Of a stretch of 64,000 nucleotides of DNA, positions 1 through 7,286 are shown one piece after another. The DNA is from Pseudomonas syringae KCTC 12500 (GTDB taxonomy: Bacteria; Pseudomonadota; Gammaproteobacteria; Pseudomonadales; Pseudomonadaceae). The DNA is taken from assembly GCF_000507185.2 (NCBI RefSeq), contig NZ_AYTM02000002.1:2774001-2838000 (forward strand), read 5' to 3'. The first letter of the stretch is position 1, and each line of letters opens with the position of its first letter. The notes below the pieces were generated by a model that worked only from the letters and a program-made list of their open reading frames with translations, was not told where the DNA came from and did not search any database. The position numbers and the translations under genes were made by a program.

Positions 1-488
1 CTTTCCTTGAGCACATGCTCGACCAGATCACCCGGCACGGGCTGATCGATCTGGACATCGAATGCAAGGGCGACCTGGCAATCGACGATCACCACACGGT
101 GGAAGACGTCGGTATCACCGTGGGCCAGGCGTTCAGCCAGGCGATCGGCGACAAGAAGGGCATTCGTCGTTACGGCCACGCCTACGTGCCGCTCGACGAA
201 GCGCTGTCGCGCGTGGTCATCGACTTCTCCGGGCGTCCGGGCCTGCAGATGCATGTGCCGTATACCCGCGCCACTGTAGGCGGCTTCGATGTGGACCTGT
301 TTCAGGAGTTCTTCCAGGGCTTCGTCAACCACGCGAACGTGACGCTGCACATCGATAACCTGCGTGGCACCAACACTCACCACCAGATCGAGACCGTTTT
401 CAAGGCTTTCGGTCGTGCGCTGCGCATGGCGGTCGAGCTGGATGAGCGTATGGCCGGGCAGATGCCATCCACCAAGGGTGTGCTCTGA
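1..488 (+). CDS. hisB: imidazoleglycerol-phosphate dehydratase, 5' end outside window
   Basis: Dehydrates imidazole glycerol phosphate to imidazole acetol phosphate in histidine synthesis, in the cytoplasm. The reading frame is open from base 3 and begins with FLEHMLDQI, so the true start lies upstream of the window; the first ATG at 15 is internal. Both dimanganese-binding motifs are visible: [10 protein letters not shown] near the start and [16 protein letters not shown] near the end. This is the monofunctional dehydratase with no phosphatase domain in the visible part. The stop codon overlaps the hisH start (ATGA-type overlap at 485-490), so translation of the two is probably coupled. Confidence 0.97.
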   Translation, partial: FLEHMLDQITRHGLIDLDIECKGDLAIDDHHTVEDVGITVGQAFSQAIGDKKGIRRYGHAYVPLDEALSRVVIDFSGRPGLQMHVPYTRATVGGFDVDLFQEFFQGFVNHANVTLHIDNLRGTNTHHQIETVFKAFGRALRMAVELDERMAGQMPSTKGVL

Positions 489-1126
489 TGCAGACAGTTG
501 CGGTCATCGATTACGGCATGGGCAACCTGCACTCTGTCGCCAAGGCGCTGGAGCATGTGGGCGCAGGCCGTGTGCTGATTACCAGTGACGCCAAGGTGAT
601 TCGCGAGGCCGACCGCATCGTTTTTCCGGGTGTGGGCGCGATTCGCGACTGCATGGCTGAGATTCGCCGTCTGGGCTTTGATTCGCTGGTCAGGGAAGTG
701 AGCCAGGATCGCCCGTTTCTGGGGATCTGCGTCGGCATGCAGGCGTTGCTCGACAGCAGCGAAGAGAACGGCGGCGTGGACTGCATCGGCATGTTTCCCG
801 GCCAGGTAAAGTTCTTCGGCAAGGACCTGCATGAGGAAGGCGAGCACCTGAAAGTGCCGCACATGGGCTGGAACCAGGTCGCTCAGGCGGTGGATCACCC
901 GCTGTGGCATGACATTCCGGACCAGGCGCGTTTCTACTTCGTGCACAGTTTCTATATCGATGCTGCCAATCAGCGTCAGGTGGTCGGGCGTGGCCATTAC
1001 GGCCTCGATTTCGCCGCCGCGCTGGCCGACGGTTCGCGTTTTGCCGTGCAATTTCACCCTGAAAAGAGCCACACCCACGGCCTGCAGTTGCTGCAGAACT
1101 TCGCCGCCTGGGATGGTCGCTGGTAA
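488..1126 (+). CDS. hisH: imidazole glycerol phosphate synthase, glutaminase subunit HisH
   Basis: Class I glutamine amidotransferase that releases ammonia from glutamine and channels it to HisF for closure of the imidazole ring. The 212-residue length is normal for the family. The nucleophile cysteine sits in FLGICVGMQ (about residue 82) and the catalytic His-Glu pair in QFHPEKSH near the C terminus. The N-terminal [12 protein letters not shown] matches the family start. It overlaps the end of hisB and is followed after 4 bases by the DUF2164 gene, so all three are probably one transcript. Confidence 0.97.
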   Translation: MQTVAVIDYGMGNLHSVAKALEHVGAGRVLITSDAKVIREADRIVFPGVGAIRDCMAEIRRLGFDSLVREVSQDRPFLGICVGMQALLDSSEENGGVDCIGMFPGQVKFFGKDLHEEGEHLKVPHMGWNQVAQAVDHPLWHDIPDQARFYFVHSFYIDAANQRQVVGRGHYGLDFAAALADGSRFAVQFHPEKSHTHGLQLLQNFAAWDGRW

Positions 1127-1130
1127 GCAC

Positions 1131-1391
1131 ATGAGCAAAGCCAAGGGCAAGCCGCCGATCCTGACCCTCTCGCCCGAGCATGAGCAACAGGCGATCGACA
1201 AGCTCAAGCGCCTGTTCGCAGAGCGCTTCGAGCTGGATCTGGGCTCGTTCGAAGTGGCTGAAGTCCTCGAGCTGTTCACGCGCGAGATTGCCCCGCATTA
1301 CTACAATCGCGCCATTTTCGATGTTCAGCAGCAGCTCAAGGAGCGCTTCGAGAGCATCGAAAGTGACTTGTGGGCACTCGAAAAGAATTAG
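1131..1391 (+). CDS. DUF2164 family protein
   Basis: An 86-residue protein beginning MSKAKGKPPILTL, with conserved-looking stretches FEVAEVLELFTREIAPHYYN and IFDVQQQLKERFESIESDLW. I recognise it as DUF2164, a small mostly helical family found inside histidine operons of pseudomonads; its function is not known. It starts 4 bases after hisH and precedes hisA, so co-transcription with the his genes is likely. The ATG at 1131 is chosen over the in-frame upstream ATG at 909 because the latter lies deep inside hisH. Confidence 0.85.
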   Translation: MSKAKGKPPILTLSPEHEQQAIDKLKRLFAERFELDLGSFEVAEVLELFTREIAPHYYNRAIFDVQQQLKERFESIESDLWALEKN

Positions 1392-1393
1392 AT

Positions 1394-1480
1394 AAAGCAG
1401 CTTCAAGCGTTGAGCTTCAAGCCGCAAGAATCAGTGAGTACGCATACTTGCAGCTAACCGCTTGCAGCTTGCCGCTCTTT
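1394..1480. repeat. short palindromic repeat of the GCTTCAAG/GCTTGCAG type
   Basis: The gap between the DUF2164 gene and hisA holds several near-palindromic motifs built on GCTTCAAG and GCTTGCAG (for example CAGCTTCAAGCG then GAGCTTCAAGCC, and later GCTTGCAGCTTGCCGC). They fit a dispersed intergenic repeat of Pseudomonas. It sits inside an operon and may form an RNA hairpin in the transcript. The class assignment is from general appearance only. Confidence 0.45.
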
Positions 1481-1497
1481 CAGACCAAGGAATAAGC

Positions 1498-2235
1498 ATG
1501 CTGATTATCCCCGCTATCGATCTCAAGGACGGTGCTTGCGTCCGTCTGCGTCAGGGCCGGATGGAAGATTCCACGGTGTTCTCCGATGATCCGGTGGCCA
1601 TGGCCGCCAAGTGGGTCGAGGGTGGTTGCCGTCGTCTGCATCTGGTCGATCTGAACGGTGCGTTCGAAGGTCAGCCGGTCAACGGTGATGTGGTCACGGC
1701 CATCGCCCGACGCTACCCGAACCTGCCGATCCAGATCGGCGGCGGCATCCGTTCGCTGGAAACCATCGAGCATTACGTCAAGGCGGGCGTGAGCTACGTC
1801 ATCATCGGCACCAAGGCCGTCAAGGAGCCCGAGTTCGTGGCCGAAGCCTGCCGTGCGTTCCCCGGCAAGGTGATTGTCGGTCTGGATGCCAAGGACGGTT
1901 TTGTCGCCACCGACGGCTGGGCTGAAGTCAGCTCGGTGCAGGTCATTGATCTGGCCAAGCGTTTCGAGGCCGATGGCGTGTCGGCCATTGTCTACACCGA
2001 CATCGCCAAAGACGGCATGATGCAGGGCTGCAACATCCCGTTCACCGCGGCATTGGCGGCTGCCGCGCGGATCCCGGTGATCGCTTCGGGTGGCATCCAT
2101 AACCTGGGCGACATCCAGGCGCTGCTGAATGCGAAGGCTCCGGGCATCATCGGCGCAATCACCGGCCGTGCGATTTACGAAGGCACACTGGATGTGGCCG
2201 AAGCTCAGGCGCTTTGCGACCGCGAACAACGCTGA
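1498..2235 (+). CDS. hisA: phosphoribosylformimino-5-aminoimidazole carboxamide ribotide isomerase
   Basis: TIM-barrel isomerase (ProFAR to PRFAR), the fourth step of histidine synthesis. The 245-residue length is normal. The catalytic aspartates sit in IPAIDLKDG near the N terminus and VGLDAKDG mid-protein; the phosphate-binding glycines are in IGGGIRS and ASGGIH. The start at 1498 is preceded by AAGGA at 1487-1491; a longer in-frame start at 1462 lies in the upstream repeat and has no ribosome binding site. hisF follows 19 bases downstream. Confidence 0.97.
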   Translation: MLIIPAIDLKDGACVRLRQGRMEDSTVFSDDPVAMAAKWVEGGCRRLHLVDLNGAFEGQPVNGDVVTAIARRYPNLPIQIGGGIRSLETIEHYVKAGVSYVIIGTKAVKEPEFVAEACRAFPGKVIVGLDAKDGFVATDGWAEVSSVQVIDLAKRFEADGVSAIVYTDIAKDGMMQGCNIPFTAALAAAARIPVIASGGIHNLGDIQALLNAKAPGIIGAITGRAIYEGTLDVAEAQALCDREQR

Positions 2236-2254
2236 ATAGCTGGAGATTGACCCT

Positions 2255-3025
2255 GTGGCCCTAGCCAAACGCATTATCCCTTGCCTGGACGTCGACAACG
2301 GTCGAGTGGTAAAGGGCGTCAAGTTCGAAAACATCCGCGACGCAGGCGATCCGGTGGAAATCGCTCGTCGTTACGATGAGCAGGGTGCCGACGAAATTAC
2401 ATTCCTCGACATCACCGCCAGTGTCGATGGCCGTGACACCACGCTGCATACCGTCGAGCGCATGGCCAGTCAGGTGTTCATCCCGCTGACCGTTGGCGGC
2501 GGCGTGCGTACCGTGCAGGACATCCGCAACCTGCTCAATGCCGGTGCCGACAAAGTCTCGATCAACACGGCCGCGGTGTTCAACCCCGAGTTCGTCGGTG
2601 AAGCCGCCGCGCGCTTTGGGTCGCAGTGCATCGTGGTCGCCATCGACGCCAAGAAGGTCTCCGGTCCGGGCGAAACCCCGCGCTGGGAAATCTTCACCCA
2701 CGGCGGGCGTAAACCCACCGGGCTGGACGCGGTGGTCTGGGCGAAAAAGATGGAAGACCTGGGCGCTGGCGAGATCCTGCTGACCAGCATGGACCAGGAC
2801 GGCATGAAGAACGGCTTCGACCTGGGCGTCACGCGCGCCATCAGCGATGCGCTGGGTATTCCGGTGATTGCTTCGGGTGGCGTCGGTAACCTCGAGCACC
2901 TGGCTGCCGGCGTCATCGAGGGCCACGCCAGCGCTGTGCTGGCGGCGAGTATTTTCCACTTTGGCGAATACACGGTCCCCGAGGCCAAGGCTTACATGGC
3001 CAGCCGTGGGATTGTCGTGCGCTAA
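2255..3025 (+). CDS. hisF: imidazole glycerol phosphate synthase, cyclase subunit HisF
   Basis: TIM-barrel cyclase that partners HisH to make imidazole glycerol phosphate and AICAR. It has 256 residues and a GTG start at 2255, preceded by GGAGA at 2242-2246. Catalytic aspartates sit in [14 protein letters not shown] and VVAIDAKK; phosphate-binding loops are VGGGVRT and ASGGVGN. It is the last gene of the his block here. No clear terminator follows: a weak TGAAACA...TGTTTCA inverted repeat at about 3071-3098 lacks a T-run. Confidence 0.97.
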   Translation: MALAKRIIPCLDVDNGRVVKGVKFENIRDAGDPVEIARRYDEQGADEITFLDITASVDGRDTTLHTVERMASQVFIPLTVGGGVRTVQDIRNLLNAGADKVSINTAAVFNPEFVGEAAARFGSQCIVVAIDAKKVSGPGETPRWEIFTHGGRKPTGLDAVVWAKKMEDLGAGEILLTSMDQDGMKNGFDLGVTRAISDALGIPVIASGGVGNLEHLAAGVIEGHASAVLAASIFHFGEYTVPEAKAYMASRGIVVR

Positions 3026-3210
3026 GTCACTGCGCATAAAGGCGGGCGCCGCTTGTTTCAGGCCAAGGGTTTGAAACAGCCGGCGCTCGCTTTGTTTCAG
3101 CCCTGTGGCATTTGACTATTGCCTGTAAGCGACATCGCCGGACAGCGTGCTAGACAGTGCGCCGGGTTCACGGCACTCTGCATGCGTCGTTCACGATCGA
3201 GTGCCGGAAC

Positions 3211-3966
3211 ATGTTCAAACGCCTATTGCTTGCACTGATCGGGGTCGGTGTCTTGTCGAGTGAGGGTGTCCGGGCCAGCGAGGCGACGCCTTATTCCATG
3301 GTGTTGCTGACCGAGAACTTCCCGCCGTTCAACATGGCGGTCGACGGCAAGAATTTCGCCCAGGAAAACAACATCGACGGTATCGCCGCCGAGGTGGTGC
3401 GCGAGATGTTCAAGCGCGCGAATATCGGCTACAGCATGACGCTGCGCTTTCCGTGGGACCGGGTCTACAAACTGGCCCTGGAAAAGCCCGGTTACGGCGT
3501 GTTTTCCACGACCCGCCTGCCCGAACGTGAAAACCTCTTCAAATGGGTCGGCCCGATAGGTTCCTACGACTGGATCATGTTGGCGCGCGGCGACAGCCCG
3601 ATCACCTTGACGTCGCTGGGACAGGCCAGGGATTACCGGATCGGCGCCTACAAGGGCGATGCCATTGGCGAGCGTCTGAAAGCCATGGGCTTGAACCCGA
3701 TTCTGATGTTGCGTGACCGCGATAACGTGAAAAAACTCGCCAACGGCCAGATCGACCTGTGGGCAGTAGGCGATCCAGTGGGCCGCTATCTGGCGAAACT
3801 GGAAGGCGTAACGGGCCTCAAGACGGCGCTGCGGTTCAACAGCGCCGAACTTTACCTGGCAGTCAACAAGAGCACGCCTGACGAGATCGTCAGACGCCTG
3901 CAAAAAGCCCTCGATCAGATGCGCGCCGAAGGCTGGGTCGATGCCGCCAAGGCGCACTATCAGTAG
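3211..3966 (+). CDS. periplasmic solute-binding protein, amino-acid ABC type
   Basis: A 251-residue protein whose N terminus, MFKRLLLALIGVGVLSSEGVRA, is a signal peptide with probable cleavage after VRA. The rest fits the bacterial extracellular solute-binding family 3 fold (SBP_bac_3): VLLTENFPPFNM at the start, a mid RFPWDRVYKLAL segment and VNKSTPDEIVRRLQKALDQM at the end. No transporter permease or ATPase gene is adjacent, so it may be an orphan sensor or use a distant transporter. The start at 3211 is preferred over 3157 because it begins the signal peptide. The ligand cannot be named. It converges with the protease gene, with only 4 bases between stops. Confidence 0.8.
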   Translation: MFKRLLLALIGVGVLSSEGVRASEATPYSMVLLTENFPPFNMAVDGKNFAQENNIDGIAAEVVREMFKRANIGYSMTLRFPWDRVYKLALEKPGYGVFSTTRLPERENLFKWVGPIGSYDWIMLARGDSPITLTSLGQARDYRIGAYKGDAIGERLKAMGLNPILMLRDRDNVKKLANGQIDLWAVGDPVGRYLAKLEGVTGLKTALRFNSAELYLAVNKSTPDEIVRRLQKALDQMRAEGWVDAAKAHYQ

Positions 3967-3970
3967 CCGC

Positions 3971-5476
3971 TCAACCTGCTGTGGGCGACGGGATGATGTC
4001 TTCGCGCAAGGCGGATGGCTGGCCGTTGATGTCGTGGGCGTAGGTGCAGATCTTCAACGGCAACGACTGCGCGCGTAATACCAGATTGCGAAACTGCGGC
4101 TTGAAACCGTCAGGTGCGGAGCAGTCGGTGGTGTCCGGTTTGCCCATTTTGACCGTGTAGTAGTCGATCAGCCGGTGCTCGTGCGACCAGACGACCGATG
4201 TCGCGCCAGATCGGTTTTTGCCGATCTCCATTTGCGGTGCCGGAGTGGGGCCTGCCGGTTGCAGCTCTATGCCAAGCGTCAGTGCATTGCGCATCAGACC
4301 GATGCTGGAGCGTTGTTCGGCCGAAGACACACCGACCATGCACAGCCAGTTGACGCCGATCTGTTTGTCCACAGGGTCATCGATGGCCGCGTCCTGCGAG
4401 CTGATGGTATGGCTGTAACCCACCGGATCTTCGCACTGCATGGCCGAATCGACCTTCTTGTAGCGATACAAGGGCGTGTCGACCATGAAGCGCAAGTCCC
4501 AGGATGGATAGACATTCCTGCCCTCGGCATCCAGTTGTACTCTGGCATGCTGTGCGGGCTGCCGGCCCAGCGTTTCGAAATCGACCGAGAAGACTGGAAA
4601 CAGATCGCAGACTGCCGGGTCCGTACTCAGCGTGCCGCTGACAAAACACTTCTTCAACAGCGTGACCGGGTTGCCATAGTTGCTGTCGGCGACCATGGGC
4701 GGAAAGCCGGGTATTTCATCACTGAGGTCTTCGGTCGGGTTATCCGACGAAGCCTGGTTGGTGAGGTTCATGACCGCATAGAGCTCGCCGTTGTCACGGG
4801 TCAGCAGCGGACTGCCGGACGCGCCCGTACCGACATCTCGGCACTGATTGCGTACGGTGTGACGCCAGACCCAAGGCTGCTCCATGATCACCTCCGACGT
4901 CTGGTGAACACAGGCCGCCATGCGCAGATGCCCGGTATCCTTGTCGAGCGGTGCGCCCACCCACAAAATGTCGCGACCCTGTTCGGGCATCTCCCTGGCG
5001 AGCCTGATCGGCTGAATACCGTCGTTGACGAGCGTTTCAAGCGTGGGCTGCAGCTCGACGATCGCCAGGTCTACGCCCTGCATGCTGCTCCAGCTGACGC
5101 GCCTCAATGGATAGCTGCGCGCTTTGCTGTCGGTAAAGAAATTGAACTGCACGCTGCCTTCGACTTCTCCATCGGTGATGATCACGCCATTCTGACGATT
5201 GATACAGTGGCCGCTGGTGAGTACATAGGCGGGCGCGTCAGACGGGCTGTCGACGCTTCGGCTATCGATCAGCGTCGCCGTACAGTTTGACCCTGACCTG
5301 CTGTCGATACGGCCGATGCCGTTCCAGTGGTCGCGTGAGCCGTCAGCGTTGAGCAGGGCTGTCGAAGGTGCGAGAGCCATCAGCCCTTCGCCCAGGTCTT
5401 CAGGTGTGGCGTGGATGGAAAAAGGCAGCAGTGCGGCGATGCAGCACGCACCCGTCATCATGGTCGGTTTCATCAT
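3971..5476 (-). CDS. secreted trypsin-like serine protease
   Basis: A 501-residue protein starting MMKPTMMTGACCIAALL, which reads as a signal peptide ending about IHA. The chymotrypsin-fold triad is visible: His in VLTSGHC (about 90), Asp in GVDLAIVEL (about 137) and Ser in GTGASGSPLL (about 220, equivalent to GDSGGP). The protease part fills roughly residues 45-250. The remaining 240 residues resemble no domain I recognise and include paired cysteines, so they may form an extracellular binding or propeptide region. A TTG codon lies one codon upstream at 5479; the ATG at 5476 follows AGGG at a suitable distance. The gene is convergent with the solute-binding protein gene. Confidence 0.8.
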   Translation of the reverse strand: MMKPTMMTGACCIAALLPFSIHATPEDLGEGLMALAPSTALLNADGSRDHWNGIGRIDSRSGSNCTATLIDSRSVDSPSDAPAYVLTSGHCINRQNGVIITDGEVEGSVQFNFFTDSKARSYPLRRVSWSSMQGVDLAIVELQPTLETLVNDGIQPIRLAREMPEQGRDILWVGAPLDKDTGHLRMAACVHQTSEVIMEQPWVWRHTVRNQCRDVGTGASGSPLLTRDNGELYAVMNLTNQASSDNPTEDLSDEIPGFPPMVADSNYGNPVTLLKKCFVSGTLSTDPAVCDLFPVFSVDFETLGRQPAQHARVQLDAEGRNVYPSWDLRFMVDTPLYRYKKVDSAMQCEDPVGYSHTISSQDAAIDDPVDKQIGVNWLCMVGVSSAEQRSSIGLMRNALTLGIELQPAGPTPAPQMEIGKNRSGATSVVWSHEHRLIDYYTVKMGKPDTTDCSAPDGFKPQFRNLVLRAQSLPLKICTYAHDINGQPSALREDIIPSPTAG

Positions 5477-5793
5477 CAATCCCTGATAAATGTGTCTGGG
5501 CCCCCGTCATTGGGGGCACCTTCCTTTAAGCTGGAATTGACACGTCTATCAAGGCAGAAACGGTGGTGGACACAAAAAGTAGATTTGTCGGACTTAGCGT
5601 ATGGAAAGTGCTGATACAGACTTGGGGGGGATTAGCCCTAAACCCTTGTGTCTGGCCGTTGATCTGTCGCTGTGTGAGATGGTCAGGCTAAACTCACATC
5701 AGTTCTGATGTCAGTCAGGAATGGAGTAATCAAGCCGCCTGCCGTATACACGTTTATCGCGACATACCTTGGTTCTGGCTGTTTCCTGCAGAT

Positions 5794-5822
5794 AAAAAAA
5801 GCCCCGCCGAAGCGGGGCTTTC
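5794..5822 (-). terminator. rho-independent terminator after the 31-codon ORF
   Basis: Perfect stem AAGCCCCGC / GCGGGGCTT around a TTCG tetraloop, followed on the minus strand by a run of seven T (AAAAAAA on the plus strand at 5794-5800). It starts only 12 bases after the stop codon of the 31-codon ORF at 5835-5930, which is the best reason to think that ORF is a real gene. Confidence 0.85.
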
Positions 5823-5834
5823 TCCCTTCAGCCT

Positions 5835-5930
5835 TTACAGGCCGTCGAATGCGTCGCAAATCCATTCCCAGGTCCTGTAGGCACTGAAAATATTCATCGC
5901 TAGGCGCAGCAGGCGTTTTATAGGTCGCAT
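5835..5930 (-). CDS. 31-residue small protein candidate
   Basis: ATG at 5930, stop TAA at 5835-5837. The peptide begins MRPIKRLLRLAMN, is basic and amphipathic in its first half, and ends WEWICDAFDGL, rich in aromatics and acidic. The start codon is preceded by GAGGAC about ten bases upstream, a good ribosome binding site, and the stop is followed at once by a strong terminator. A TTGACA -35 box lies about 230 bases upstream on the same strand, which would give a long, structured leader. I do not recognise the peptide; it could be a small membrane-associated protein, a type I toxin-like peptide or a leader peptide. Codon use cannot be judged on so short a gene. Confidence 0.5.
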   Translation of the reverse strand: MRPIKRLLRLAMNIFSAYRTWEWICDAFDGL

Positions 5931-5994
5931 ACTGTTGTCCTCGTGAAAGGACTGCCTCTCTTGGCGTCTCCCAGCCGAACTTCCAAGTCGGTCT

Positions 5995-6076
5995 CACGCG
6001 AATGATCCCTTGAGGCTGGTCCAGCTTAGGGCCTTTCGATAAAGCCGAGACGGGTTCCTAGGCCCGCGTCGAAAGG
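5995..6076. repeat. structured repeat element, copy 1
   Basis: Contains the 18-base block 5995-6012 (CACGCGAATGATCCCTTG) that recurs exactly at 6316-6333. Next to it is a hairpin at 6047-6070 whose plus-strand loop is TTCCTAGG between GAGACGGG and CCCGCGTC, enclosed by an outer stem CCTTTCGA (6032-6039) / TCGAAAGG (6069-6076). On the minus strand it lies in the probable leader of the 31-codon ORF and the loop reads CCTAGGAA. Confidence 0.6.
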
Positions 6077-6138
6077 TCCTGCAACAGACGTCACCGGCTG
6101 TTGAGCCGGCTCGCATCTTATCAGCCTTTTGAGAGCCT

Positions 6139-6167
6139 TTTAGTATCCGCTTTTTTACCATTGTCAA
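6139..6167 (-). promoter_or_regulatory. possible sigma-70 promoter for the 31-codon ORF
   Basis: A consensus -35 box TTGACA is on the minus strand at 6167-6162. Fifteen to seventeen bases downstream lies GGATACTAAAAG, giving a weak -10 such as TACTAA at 6145-6140. No other gene on that strand lies between this site and the 31-codon ORF. The -10 match is poor, so this is tentative. Confidence 0.35.
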
Positions 6168-6315
6168 AAAAATAGCCTGATCCTGAAAATTTTCCATGAG
6201 GCGATTTTTCGTGTTCCGTTTCGGTATCTTCGAGGCCCTCAACAGGTTTTTCCAAGGGGCTTAATGGGCCCTGATTTGTGGTGCCATTCGCACAAAGGGT
6301 GTACTATCAGCCTCA

Positions 6316-6364
6316 CACGCGAATGATCCCTTGGGATTGCGGAAATGGTTCCTAAGCCATTTCC
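6316..6364. repeat. structured repeat element, copy 2
   Basis: The 18-base block at 6316-6333 is identical to 5995-6012. It is followed after 7 bases by a perfect 8-bp hairpin, GGAAATGG / CCATTTCC, with plus-strand loop TTCCTAAG (6341-6364). Loop sequence and order of parts match copy 1 although the stem sequences differ, which suggests conserved RNA structure rather than simple duplication. Confidence 0.6.
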
Positions 6365-6367
6365 ATC

Positions 6368-6397
6368 AAAAAAGCCGCTTCCTAGAGCGGCTTTTTT
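6368..6397. terminator. bidirectional terminator
   Basis: Perfect 12-bp inverted repeat AAAAAAGCCGCT / AGCGGCTTTTTT with a 6-base loop TCCTAG. T-runs are present on both strands, so it can end the leftward yibQ-like transcript about 105 bases after its stop, and any rightward transcript from the 6.3 kb repeat. Confidence 0.85.
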
Positions 6398-6500
6398 GTG
6401 ACCTTTTTTTGGGAATGCTTCCCCAATCAACTGCAATCAGGTGAGCTGGCAGTACGAGTAGAGAGCAACCTTGAGCTCTGGCTGATAGCGACACGCCGGA

Positions 6501-7283
6501 TCAGCGATATACCCCATTCTTGCCATGCGCCGCACTCGCCTGATTGCCGCGTTCGCTGATCATGCTGCGCAGGTCGATCCATTCGACGCCTTGCGCTTTG
6601 AGGTTGGGCAGTTCGCGTTCCAGGACGTCCAGCGTGACAGGGTAGGGGTGGCCGATAACCACGGCCGAGCCATATTTGCGGGCGATTTTTATCGCGGTCT
6701 GCAATTGGCGGGTGATGGCTTCTGCAGTGCGTTCGTCGTCCAGGAACACGTCACGCGAGACGCTGGCCAGCCCGATACGCTGCGCCTCGGCGGCTGCCAC
6801 GGTTTTCGCACTGGTGCGGCTGTCGACGAAAAACAGGTGACGGCGCTGTAGCTCGGCCATCAGCCAGGTCATGGCGACCGGCTCGGCGGTCATCCGGCTG
6901 CCCATGTGGTTGTTGATACCGGCTGCATACGGCACTTTCAGCAGGGCAGCATTGAGACGGCTTTCCAGCTCGGGCAGTGGCAGTTCGGGGTGCCAGGCGT
7001 AAGGACCGGTCGCTGGGTCCATGGGCATGTGCAGCATGACCGTTTTGCCTGCGCGATGAGCTTGGCGGGCAAACTCGGTGGCATGCGGGGTGTCGGGCAT
7101 GATCGCCAGGGTGACCGGGCCGGGAAGCGCCAGTGTGCGGCTGTCGCGATCCTGGTTCTGGCCCAGGTCGTCGATGATCAGGCTCAGGTAAGCCTTGGGC
7201 GGTTTGCCGCTGTTCTCGGCTGGCGCTGCATGAGCAACGCCAGTGATCGAGAGGGTCAGCAGTAGCAGAGCCAGAAAGCGCAT
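6501..7283 (-). CDS. divergent polysaccharide deacetylase family protein (YibQ-like)
   Basis: A 260-residue protein with signal peptide MRFLALLLLTLSITGVAHA. The body carries LSLIIDDLGQN, VTLAIMPDTPHA, VMLHMPMDP, AAGINNHMGSRMT, FFVDSRTSA and VVIGHPYPVTL, the conserved blocks of the divergent polysaccharide deacetylase family (YibQ, formerly DUF610). It is probably periplasmic; the substrate is not known. It sits 3 bases after ctpA and is the last gene of the leftward gpmI-envC-ctpA block, an arrangement common in gammaproteobacteria. Confidence 0.88.
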   Translation of the reverse strand: MRFLALLLLTLSITGVAHAAPAENSGKPPKAYLSLIIDDLGQNQDRDSRTLALPGPVTLAIMPDTPHATEFARQAHRAGKTVMLHMPMDPATGPYAWHPELPLPELESRLNAALLKVPYAAGINNHMGSRMTAEPVAMTWLMAELQRRHLFFVDSRTSAKTVAAAEAQRIGLASVSRDVFLDDERTAEAITRQLQTAIKIARKYGSAVVIGHPYPVTLDVLERELPNLKAQGVEWIDLRSMISERGNQASAAHGKNGVYR

Positions 7284-7286
7284 CCG

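Larger units (their letters stand above)
6314..6397 (+). ncRNA. candidate small RNA ending at the 6368-6397 terminator
   Basis: Read on the plus strand this segment is the repeat block, a hairpin with loop TTCCTAAG, and a 12-bp terminator hairpin with loop TCCTAG followed by T6. A weak -10-like TACTAT is at 6302-6307, with no convincing -35. No gene lies between 5480 and 6500 on the plus strand that this terminator could serve, so a short RNA of about 80 nt is a reasonable reading. The terminator is symmetrical and could instead end the leftward yibQ-like transcript, which would also explain it. Confidence 0.35.

Noticed and set aside
3061..3110. Possible terminator after hisF
   Set aside because: The TGAAACA...TGTTTCA pair has no T-run and a 14-base loop, so it is not convincing.
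5994..6242. 82-codon open frame on the minus strand and its neighbour 6239-6436
   Set aside because: They run across hairpins, the candidate promoter and a terminator, and have no ribosome binding site or family features.
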